From assembly GCA_934255105.1 (NCBI GenBank), contig CAKQNH010000420.1:1-5166 (forward strand): 5,166 nucleotides of DNA. The letters run 5' to 3'. The notes beneath the pieces are model-generated. The model saw nothing but the letters and a program-made list of their open reading frames with translations, had not been told where the DNA came from and searched no databases. This document shows, in pieces, positions 1 through 5,166 of the stretch (the first letter of the stretch is position 1; each line of letters starts with the position of its first letter). The stretch comes from an uncultured Pirellulaceae bacterium (lineage in GTDB: Bacteria; Planctomycetota; Planctomycetia; Pirellulales; Pirellulaceae). Position numbers and translations under genes: made by a program.

Positions 1-604
1 TCAGTTTGCTGATTGCCAGCAGTTGCTCGGGTTTCAGAATCTTACTAAATGCGCTGCGTTCGCCCTCGACCGCTCGAGTAGCCGTAGATTCTAGGTCTTC
101 AGTCGCATCGCCGCTCGTCCGAGCTGCACTGAGTTTCTTCTGTGCTGTATCGGATTCCTGAGCGAGCCGGGCGAGCTGCTGTTGCTGGTCATCCGCTAAG
201 TCGATAGCGGCCGCGACATCTGTTCGCAACAGCGAGCGAACACTTTGGGCTCGATACTCCAACTGCTGTAAACGCCGCTGCTGCTCAGCCGATGCGTGCT
301 GAGTAAACCAGGCGTGCGCCAGCGTTTCCAGATTGGCGATCACCTCGCTCTGCTCCTGGGCCGGCAATATTCTCGCTCGAAACCATGGTCCGTCCGCCTT
401 GGAGAACAGTTGCTCAAGCTGTGTGATTTGGGAGTCGGACAACTTTAGTTCTTGCTGAACCTCGGGCGCGTGCAGCAGGGGGAGTAATACCTGCGGCACC
501 AAGCTGCGGTAGTCAGGGCTGACTGCTTCGGGCTCCATTGCGGTCAGCGGTGGCATCGTGAACAGGGTCATTGCCAACAATGTCAGCCAGTTTGTCCGAA
601 CCAT
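1..604 (-). CDS. Secreted helical Q-rich protein, partial (C-terminus outside window)
   Basis: The minus-strand frame is open from an ATG at 604 to the window edge, 201 codons without a stop, so the gene continues to the left. Residues 1-22 form a signal peptide: MVRTN, a hydrophobic core LTLLAMTLF, and a likely cleavage after PPLTA. The mature part is predicted almost entirely helical. Residues 48-66 (EVQQELKLSDSQITQLEQLF) match the 'V..EL.L.D.Q...L' pattern of planctomycete exported helical repeats, loosely like Spy/CpxP LTxxQ proteins. Residues 110-147 (RRLQQLEY, then LLRTDVAAAIDLADDQQQQL) look like the following module, in which an 'R L x Q L' helix precedes a 'D V A x x L x L' helix. Such proteins may end in a redoxin domain, but that part is not visible. 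AGAGGG at 615-620, 10 nt upstream, is a suitable Shine-Dalgarno and supports this start. It is transcribed away from the tRNA gene. Function is unknown; periplasmic or surface location is inferred from the signal peptide. Confidence 0.8.
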   Translation of the reverse strand, partial: MVRTNWLTLLAMTLFTMPPLTAMEPEAVSPDYRSLVPQVLLPLLHAPEVQQELKLSDSQITQLEQLFSKADGPWFRARILPAQEQSEVIANLETLAHAWFTQHASAEQQRRLQQLEYRAQSVRSLLRTDVAAAIDLADDQQQQLARLAQESDTAQKKLSAARTSGDATEDLESTATRAVEGERSAFSKILKPEQLLAISKL

Positions 605-885
605 AATTACGCATCCCTCTGAAGATTAGTCTAACTAGTTGGCTGGGGTGAAGCCTGCGAACGCGATCCGCTCTGATTGGGTTGCGACGTGCTGCGGCTA
701 GCGCCTGAAAGATCAGAAGAGCAATTAAGAGGCCAACCGTGAGGGACTTCGAGAGCCCCGAGTAAACGAAGCTGAGGTACTGTTTTCTCGCTCGGAGTTG
801 ATAAGCGCTCTGATCTCATCATCCGATGCAAACTTGGCCGACCCGAAATGCTGCTCATGCAGTCGCTTGATTCCCTTGCAGGGCT
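605..885. other. Decayed region between integrase remnant and the left-hand gene
   Basis: This 280-nt stretch carries no intact gene that I can recognise. On the minus strand two frames other than the integrase one give short protein-like stretches. One reads GIKRLHEQHFGSAKFASDDE followed by IRALINSEREN from about 882 down to 782. The other reads SKSLTVGLLIALLIFQALAA followed by ARRNP from about 755 down to 681, resembling a membrane helix followed by positive charges. Neither has a start codon with a ribosome binding site, and both run through stops upstream. They may be frameshifted remains of a mobile or accessory gene, or chance. The ribosome binding site of the left-hand gene sits at 615-620. 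Confidence 0.4.
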
Positions 886-1110
886 CCAGTAGGCCACCAG
901 CAGTCCGACCATGCTAAGCCTCGGCTCGGCAGGCTGAGGGGCTTGTGTATCAGAAGACAGATACTCAAGAATGAGTCTGTCGTAGGCCAGATGACTGGCC
1001 CTGGCACCGTGCGGGCCAAGGTAATGATCTTGGCCGTTGAGCGAAACAATCGCTTGTCCGCTCGCTCGATACTTGCGATATTTTGGATAGGCTTTAACTT
1101 GTCGCGGCAT
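631..1110 (-). pseudogene. Truncated planctomycete-type integrase remnant (N-terminus only)
   Basis: The frame starts with an ATG at 1110 and stops at 631 after 159 codons. Residues 1-75 read like the N-terminal DNA-binding region of a tyrosine-recombinase/integrase-like family I associate with planctomycetes: PKYRKYRASGQAIVSLNGQ, then HYLGPHG at 29-35, YDRLILEYL at 43-51 and VGLLVAYW at 68-75. In that family the core-binding domain and the R..HxxR..Y catalytic domain follow, giving roughly 350-420 residues. Here everything after about residue 75 (below position 886) is low-complexity Ser/Arg/Pro sequence with no catalytic motif, so the gene is broken by a frameshift or deletion or replaced by other DNA. 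GAGGG at 1120-1124, 9 nt before the ATG, is a good ribosome binding site, and a perfect palindrome overlaps its outer edge. The gene lies 110 nt beyond the 3' end of a tRNA gene, a usual place for integrases. An alternative is a short expressed protein that kept only the DNA-binding part; I consider a pseudogene more likely. Confidence 0.65.
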
Positions 1111-1123
1111 GCTCGTCGTCCCT

Positions 1124-1145
1124 CAAAACGGTATATACCGTTTTG
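1124..1145. promoter_or_regulatory. Perfect 22-bp palindrome upstream of the integrase start
   Basis: The left half is CAAAACGGTAT and the right half is its exact reverse complement, ATACCGTTTTG. As an RNA it could fold into a 9-bp stem with an ATAT tetraloop. As DNA, a perfect dyad 13 nt upstream of an ATG and touching the Shine-Dalgarno (GAGGG, 1120-1124) fits an operator or a recombinase/repressor site controlling the integrase remnant. Because TTTT ends the 3' arm on both strands, it might also act as a weak terminator downstream of the tRNA gene. The dyad is seen directly; the role is inferred. Confidence 0.6.
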
Positions 1146-1165
1146 CAAAGTGGGAAAACGCCGCT

Positions 1166-1182
1166 CTGCTCAAAGTGAGCAG
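1166..1182 (-). terminator. Hairpin downstream of tRNA-Pro, possible terminator
   Basis: CTGCTCA (1166-1172) and TGAGCAG (1176-1182) form a perfect 7-bp inverted repeat around a 3-nt loop. Read on the minus strand it lies 38 nt after the tRNA 3' end and is followed, 7 nt later, by TTTT in AGCGGCGTTTTCCC. The T-run is not directly adjacent to the stem, so this is a weak rho-independent terminator at best; it may simply protect or delimit the tRNA precursor's 3' end. Confidence 0.35.
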
Positions 1183-1220
1183 GTAACCTAAGTCCAGTTT
1201 CGGCAAGAAGTTATGAAAAG

Positions 1221-1295
1221 TCGGGGTGATAGGATTCGAACCTACGACCCTCTGGTCCCAAACCAGATGCGCTAGCCAGGCTGCGCCACACCCCG
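1221..1295 (-). tRNA. tRNA-Pro (anticodon UGG)
   Basis: The minus strand folds into a complete 75-nt cloverleaf. The acceptor stem CGGGGTG pairs perfectly with CACCCCG, followed by discriminator A at 1221. The D arm is GCGC / AGCCTGGCTA / GCGC. The anticodon arm is TCTGG-TTTGGGA-CCAGA with anticodon TGG at 1260..1258, reading CCA and, by wobble, other proline codons. The variable loop has 5 nt. The T arm is GTAGG-TTCGAAT-CCTAT with one G-U closing pair. The first base C paired to G72 with A73 is typical of bacterial tRNA-Pro. The 3' CCA is not encoded (CTT follows), so it must be added by the CCA-adding enzyme. A sigma70-like promoter lies just upstream. No frameshift or mismatch suggests loss of function. 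Confidence 0.97.
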
Positions 1296-1306
1296 AACGA
1301 ATTGCG

Positions 1307-1335
1307 AGTGTAGCCGATCCCAGCACTTCCTGCAA
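1307..1335 (-). promoter_or_regulatory. Sigma70-type promoter of tRNA-Pro
   Basis: On the minus strand TTGCAG (1335..1330) and TACACT (1312..1307) are separated by exactly 17 nt. They match the -35 and -10 consensus at 4 of 6 positions each. A start about 7 nt downstream, near 1300, would leave a 5' leader of only about 5 nt before the tRNA at 1295, typical of a dedicated tRNA promoter. Position and spacing fit; activity is inferred. Confidence 0.55.
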
Positions 1336-1367
1336 TGCGACCTGATGCAATTCCTTCGTGGAAATCA

Positions 1368-1538
1368 TTACCTGACTTGCTGGCGGGGCTTAGCGAGGAA
1401 CCATGCGTCGTAACGTTTGGGCTGCAGCGGAAGTCGAACTGGGGGAAGTTGAGGCGGCTTGCGCTGCGAGCGGACGCGATTGAAGTAGTCCGTTAACTCG
1501 CGCGCCGCCTGGATGAATTTGGGGGTGGAGAGAGACTG
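1368..1538 (-). pseudogene. Orphan C-terminal coding fragment, 56 codons, no start
   Basis: A minus-strand frame ending in TAA at 1368-1370 reads as ordinary protein: STPKFIQAARELTDYFNRVR, then SQRKPPQLPPVRLPLQPKRY, then DAWFLAKPRQQVR. It combines an amphipathic helix with a proline- and arginine-rich tail ending in an aromatic patch. It contains no Met, and no start codon with a ribosome binding site is visible. Upstream the frame enters the 48-bp repeat array and meets an in-frame TAG inside the second repeat's linker near 1597. The natural reading is the C-terminus of a gene whose 5' part was lost when the repeats arrived or by a deletion at this point. I do not recognise the family. The tRNA promoter lies just downstream of its stop. 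It could alternatively be chance, but the residue make-up and uninterrupted length argue for a real remnant. Confidence 0.45.
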
Positions 1539-1551
1539 TCGTAGTTGGATT

Positions 1552-1673
1552 GGAACGGTTGGGACAACCGTTCTACGATGGGAAGGGGCGTGCTATTTAG
1601 GAACGGTTGGGACAACCGTTCTACGATGGGAAGGGGCGTGCTATTTAGGAACGGTTGGGACAACCGTTCTACG
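1552..1673 (-). repeat. Tandem array of three REP-like hairpin elements, 48-bp period
   Basis: Copies begin at 1552, 1600 and 1648. The first two 48-bp units are identical over their full length; the third is identical for its first 26 bases and then diverges. Each unit contains the perfect inverted repeat GAACGGTTG-GGA-CAACCGTTC (9-bp stem, 3-nt loop) followed by a linker of about 26 nt. Read on the minus strand every hairpin is preceded by GTAG (1576..1573, 1624..1621, 1672..1669), overlapping the foot of the stem. A 5' GTAG or GGAG next to an imperfect or perfect hairpin is the hallmark of REP elements mobilised by RAYT-type TnpA transposases. An oppositely oriented GTAG lies at 1541-1544 just to the left, as in BIME-type pairs. 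No RAYT gene is in the window. The strong identity of units 1 and 2 suggests recent local duplication. Confidence 0.75.
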
Positions 1674-1858
1674 GATGGGGACGGAACTAGCACGAGCGGT
1701 GGCCGTTTGGGCTAGAATGAACGTTGCGCTGCGATGCGCGCAATGAATGAATGCAGCCGAGTGGGATATAGTCTGAATACCCAAATGCCTGGACCTCAAT
1801 TAGGTAGCCGCTAGCACTCCGCAAGCAAGCTCACCCGCCGAATTCAGCGAGACGCCTT
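1674..1858. other. Leader region upstream of the large cytochrome-like gene
   Basis: This 185-bp stretch between the repeat array and the large gene shows no coding signal. TATAGT at 1767-1772 matches five of six bases of the -10 consensus, but no good -35 stands 16-18 nt upstream, so it is only a weak promoter candidate. Close to the downstream ATG the sequence is AGCGAGACGCCTT, which offers no more than a poor Shine-Dalgarno. Confidence 0.35.
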
Positions 1859-4800
1859 ATGGACCACCCGATCTCAACAGCCTTGGTGACACGATCAATG
1901 GCGACAACAATGACAGCAGCTCAGAGACTGATAAAACATGTTTCAAGCGGCTCAGGGCGTTACGGGCGAAGTCTAACTCTTGTGGTAATGCTCATGGTAG
2001 GGCAGGGGACTGCAGCGGAACCGCTGAAGTACAACCGCGATATACGGCCGATCTTGGTTGAACATTGCTTCGCTTGTCATGGCGCGGATAGCGAAGCGCG
2101 ACAAGCCGGCCTGCGACTCGACGAACGCGAAAACCCTATCGAACTGGGCGTCATCGAACCGGGCGATCCGGAGTTCAGCCCGCTCATCGAACGCTTGATC
2201 GCTACGGACGAGGAGCAACTGATGCCTCCCGCCGAGTTCAACAAGCCACTCTCGCCAAAGCAAATCGAACTGCTCACGCGGTGGGTGGCCGAAGGGGCTG
2301 AGTACGAATCGCACTGGGCATTCATTCCGCCACATAAAGCCATCCCGCCACATAAAGCCACGCCGCCACATAAAGCGCCCGCTCCGCAAGTTCAAAACGA
2401 ATCATGGGCCAAGAATGATATCGATCGCTTTGTGTTGCGAGAACTGGAACAGAACAATCTAACTCCGGCCCCCGAGGCCGACCCGCAGACGCTGTTCCGC
2501 CGCGTGCATTTGGATATTACCGGCCTGCCTCCCGAGCCCAGCGATGTGGAGGCGTTCACCAAGGATTATCAAGCGGATGGGGACGATGCGCTCAGCGCGT
2601 GGATCGATCGACTGATGAACTCGCCAGCTTGGGGCGAACACCGCGCGCGGTATTGGCTGGACGCTGCCCGCTACGGTGATACACATGGCATGCACTTCGA
2701 TAACTATCGCGAGATGTGGCCGTACCGCGACTGGGTCATCCGCGCGTTCAACTCAAATCAACCTTTCGATCAATTCAGCGTGGAGCAACTGGCCGGGGAC
2801 TTGCTGCCCAATCCGACGGAAAGCCAGTTGATTGCAACGGGATTTCAGCGGTGCAATATTACGACTAATGAAGGGGGCACGATCGAAGCTGAAAACCTGG
2901 CTATGTATGCTATGGACCGCGTGCAAACCTTCGGATGGGTCTTCATGGGGCTCACGACCAACTGCGCACAATGCCATGACCACAAGTTTGATCCAATCAG
3001 CATCAAGGACTACTACTCGCTGGCGGCATTCTTTCGCAACACCACTCAGACCGGCCTGGATGGCAATGTCAAAGATGGTCGCAGCGCGGTGATCGTCGTG
3101 CCGTCAATGGAAGATCAACTGCGCTGGCATGCTCTGCCCGGCGAAATCGAATCAGCCATAGCAGCGCGCGAGCACCACAAATCGCAGGCCTCAGCAGCTT
3201 TCGAACAGTGGCTGGCGAAGGTCACGCCGGCTGAACTGCAAGCATCGATCCCTCACGAAGCGCTGATCGCCCACGCTCCTCTGAACGAAGGAAGCGGCAT
3301 TACGACGGCCAACGCACTAGAACCGGACAAACCATTTTCCGCTAGCGGCGACGTGCAGTGGACGCCCGATGGGAAGCTTGGAGCTGCACCGATTGTCAAA
3401 TTGGGCGCGACGTTTGAATTGGGAGATTACGGGAATTTCGAGCGCAACCAAGCCTTCAGCTATGGGGCTTGGATCAAGGCGGCCAACAAATCGGGCAGTG
3501 GTGGTATCCTGGCGCGCATGGACGTCGGGGCGGCTCATCGAGGCTGGGATCTGTACCAAGGTGGTGGCAATCTGTCAGTCCACTTGATCGACGTTTGGCC
3601 GAGCAATGCACTGAAAGTTTCCACGTCCCGAGCGGTGCTCGATCCGTCCCAGTGGCAGCACGTATTTGTGACCTACAACGGTTCAGGGAAAGCGGATGGG
3701 ATCAAGATGTTCATCAACGGTCAGAGCGAACCGCTGCGGACCAATACGCAAACGCTGACGGCCGAAGCATCGATCGTGACGCAAACGCCGCTGCGAGTGG
3801 GCCAGCGCAGCCGCGGTGAAGTGTTCGAAGGAGGTGGCGTGCAGGATGTGCGCATCTATGCTCGCGAGCTGACTGCCGACGAGGTCCTCAAGCTGGCTGA
3901 GATCGGCCCGTTGCAAACTCTGCTGGCCAAACCTGCCGCCGAGCGAACACCCGAACAGCAGGCATCGCTTCTGCAGTATTATTTGAAAACTGCCGACCCT
4001 GTCTATCAACAGTTGGTTCAGAAGGTCGGCGGCTTGGAAGCAGAGCGCGAGGCGATCCGCAGCCGTAGTCCAGTGACGCACGTCCAACAGGAAAAGCCGA
4101 ACTCGGATGCGATGGCGCACGTCTTAATGCGCGGCGAGTACGCTCAGCCGGGTGAGGAGGTGATGGCCAATACCCCAGCCGCTTTGCCTCCGATGTCTGC
4201 CGATGCCCCGCACAACCGCCTGGGATTGGCGCAGTGGGTCGTGTCGCCTGAGAATCCGCTGACCGCCCGCGTCACCGTCAACCGCTTTTGGCAACAGTTG
4301 TTCGGGCGCGGCATCGTGATGACCGCCGAGGATTTTGGCGTGATGGGTACCGCGCCGTCCCACCCAGAGCTGCTCGACTGGTTGGCCGTAGATTTCCGCG
4401 ACAGCGGCTGGAATGTCAAACGCTTTTTTAAACAACTGTTGATGAGTGCCACCTATCGCCAAGCGGCGGTGGCTACGGCTGAAAAACTGGATAGAGATCC
4501 AGCGAACATCCTGCTCTCGCGTGGCCCACGATTCCGCATGGACGGAGAGATGGTGCGGGATTATGCATTGGCAAGCAGCGGTTTGCTATCGCGAAAAATG
4601 TATGGCCCGGGCGTCAGGCCCTATCAACCGAGCAATATTTGGGAGATCGTCGGTCTGCCCGGAGGGGACACGCGAAACTATGTGCAAGACACGGGCGAGG
4701 GGTTGTATCGCCGCGCGTTATACACCTTTTGGAAACGCATGGCACCGCCGCCGAGCCTGGACGCCTTTAACGCGCCCAGTCGCGAGGTCTGTACAGTCCG

Positions 4801-5161
4801 GCGCGAACGGACCAACACGCCGCTGCAGGCTCTAGTAACGCTCAACGACCCACAGTTTGTCGAGGCCGCTCGCAAGCTGGCCGAACATGCCATGCAAGTC
4901 GGTGATGGCCAGGAGTTCAAGACCATCGACGAGATCGCACGCCGCGTGCTAGCGCGCTTGCTGAGCGAACGCGAGCAGTCGATTGTATTCCACAGCTACA
5001 CGGATTTGCTGGACCATTATCGAGCTCAGCCCGATGATGCTAGCGCATTGTTGGCCGTTGGAGAGGCGCCATGCGATCGCAGCCTGCCGGCCGCCGAGCT
5101 GGCCGCGTGGACGATGGTTTGCAATCAGATTATGAATTTGGACGAAGCGTTGTGTAAGTAG
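1859..5161 (+). CDS. Exported PSCyt1-DUF1549-LamG-DUF1553 planctomycete cytochrome-like protein
   Basis: A complete 1100-residue protein of a family greatly expanded in planctomycetes. A signal peptide (core LTLVVMLMVG, likely cleavage after GTAA near residue 53) exports it. Residues 56-150 form the planctomycete cytochrome c-like domain with haem motif C70-FA-C73-H74 and a candidate Met ligand in LMPP (M122). Residues 151-173 are a PPHKA repeat linker. Residues 184-395 are DUF1549 with a second CxxCH, C369-AQ-C372-H373, in the conserved CAQCHDHKFDPI. Residues about 465-680 are a LamG/concanavalin-like fold (YGAWIKAA, QWQHVFVTYN, MFINGQ, VQDVRIYARELTADEV). Residues about 785-1090 are DUF1553 (NRLGLAQWVVSPENPLTARV, NRFWQQLFGRG, RRERTNTPLQALVTLNDPQF). 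Length and order are normal for the family. A role in electron transfer coupled to polysaccharide breakdown or binding has been proposed but not proven. The start is uncertain: M1 has a weak ribosome site, whereas M14 (1898) follows GGTGA at good spacing and gives a more usual leader. Cys in MVCNQIMNLDEALCK near the C-terminus is unusual by eye. Confidence 0.93.
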   Translation: MDHPISTALVTRSMATTMTAAQRLIKHVSSGSGRYGRSLTLVVMLMVGQGTAAEPLKYNRDIRPILVEHCFACHGADSEARQAGLRLDERENPIELGVIEPGDPEFSPLIERLIATDEEQLMPPAEFNKPLSPKQIELLTRWVAEGAEYESHWAFIPPHKAIPPHKATPPHKAPAPQVQNESWAKNDIDRFVLRELEQNNLTPAPEADPQTLFRRVHLDITGLPPEPSDVEAFTKDYQADGDDALSAWIDRLMNSPAWGEHRARYWLDAARYGDTHGMHFDNYREMWPYRDWVIRAFNSNQPFDQFSVEQLAGDLLPNPTESQLIATGFQRCNITTNEGGTIEAENLAMYAMDRVQTFGWVFMGLTTNCAQCHDHKFDPISIKDYYSLAAFFRNTTQTGLDGNVKDGRSAVIVVPSMEDQLRWHALPGEIESAIAAREHHKSQASAAFEQWLAKVTPAELQASIPHEALIAHAPLNEGSGITTANALEPDKPFSASGDVQWTPDGKLGAAPIVKLGATFELGDYGNFERNQAFSYGAWIKAANKSGSGGILARMDVGAAHRGWDLYQGGGNLSVHLIDVWPSNALKVSTSRAVLDPSQWQHVFVTYNGSGKADGIKMFINGQSEPLRTNTQTLTAEASIVTQTPLRVGQRSRGEVFEGGGVQDVRIYARELTADEVLKLAEIGPLQTLLAKPAAERTPEQQASLLQYYLKTADPVYQQLVQKVGGLEAEREAIRSRSPVTHVQQEKPNSDAMAHVLMRGEYAQPGEEVMANTPAALPPMSADAPHNRLGLAQWVVSPENPLTARVTVNRFWQQLFGRGIVMTAEDFGVMGTAPSHPELLDWLAVDFRDSGWNVKRFFKQLLMSATYRQAAVATAEKLDRDPANILLSRGPRFRMDGEMVRDYALASSGLLSRKMYGPGVRPYQPSNIWEIVGLPGGDTRNYVQDTGEGLYRRALYTFWKRMAPPPSLDAFNAPSREVCTVRRERTNTPLQALVTLNDPQFVEAARKLAEHAMQVGDGQEFKTIDEIARRVLARLLSEREQSIVFHSYTDLLDHYRAQPDDASALLAVGEAPCDRSLPAAELAAWTMVCNQIMNLDEALCK
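2324..2377 (+). repeat. 18-bp in-frame tandem repeat, three copies (PPHKA linker)
   Basis: Three 18-bp units (2324-2341, 2342-2359, 2360-2377) share the core CCGCCACATAAAGC and differ at only a few positions at the unit edges. They encode I/T-P-P-H-K-A three times, residues 156-173, in the linker between the cytochrome-like domain and DUF1549, just after the family's conserved HWAF. Family members normally have a single short Pro-rich stretch here, so this is most simply a slippage expansion. The His-Lys-Pro content makes an extended, positively charged, possibly metal-binding spacer. Confidence 0.9.
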
Positions 5162-5166
5162 ATGAT

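Noticed and set aside
855..1191. Plus- and minus-strand frames overlapping the integrase N-terminus (943..1191 + and 855..1148 -)
   Set aside because: They are other-frame shadows of the integrase start; the 631..1110 frame has the ribosome site and the recognisable protein.
1221..1245. Attachment-site duplication of the tRNA-Pro 3' end within the window
   Set aside because: I looked for a second copy of the TTCGAATCCTATCACCCC segment on both strands and saw none in these 5166 bases.
1123..1368. 81-codon minus-strand frame across the tRNA gene (contains WDQRVVGSNPITPTF)
   Set aside because: It is a translation of the tRNA-Pro gene itself; this text is a well-known artefact of frames running through the T arm of tRNAs.
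1552..1673. CRISPR array
   Set aside because: The linkers between the hairpins are identical and not unique spacers, there are only three units, and no cas gene is present.
1493..1746. Frames on both strands with 16-residue repeats (VERLSQPFLNSTPLPI; GTVGTTVLRWEGACYL)
   Set aside because: The 48-bp repeat is a multiple of three, so every frame through it repeats and stays open; there is no start context or family similarity.
3683..4120. 145-codon minus-strand frame and other frames of 70-145 codons inside 1859..5161
   Set aside because: All lie within the domain-supported large gene and arise from its GC-biased codon use; none shows a family motif of its own.

Overview
The window looks like chromosomal DNA from a planctomycete, most likely in or near the Pirellulaceae. 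The main reason is the 1100-aa gene at 1859..5161, whose cytochrome-like / DUF1549 / LamG / DUF1553 architecture is a hallmark family of that phylum. A second reason is an integrase-like N-terminus (PKYRKYRASGQ...YLGPHG) of a type I associate with planctomycete genomes. These are family recognitions made by eye; no search was run.

Layout. Positions 1..604 (minus) hold the first 201 codons of a secreted, helical, Q-rich protein that runs off the left edge. Positions 605..1110 (minus) are a decayed accessory patch: a well-preserved integrase N-terminus (about 75 codons) with a good Shine-Dalgarno, followed by sequence that no longer reads as integrase, and containing other short protein-like stretches in other frames. 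Directly upstream of the integrase start is a perfect 22-bp palindrome (1124..1145), then a small hairpin (1166..1182), then an intact tRNA-Pro(UGG) gene (1221..1295, minus) with a good sigma70-type promoter. Upstream of the tRNA is a 56-codon orphan C-terminal coding fragment (1368..1538, minus) that lacks a start and abuts a tandem array of three 48-bp repeats (1552..1673). Each repeat carries a 9-bp perfect hairpin preceded, on the minus strand, by GTAG. This is the layout of REP elements mobilised by RAYT-type TnpA. About 185 bp of leader follows before the large plus-strand gene, whose stop codon is directly followed by an ATG at the right edge.

How it fits together. The left half reads as a small junction of genomic debris around a tRNA gene: integrase remnant, REP-like array and a truncated C-terminus. 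The right half is a housekeeping-type planctomycete exported protein, probably the first gene of a two-gene unit. No complete novel multi-gene system is visible. The items most worth following are the palindrome at the integrase start, the REP-like array next to the truncated gene, and the short unexplained coding-like frames at 631..885.
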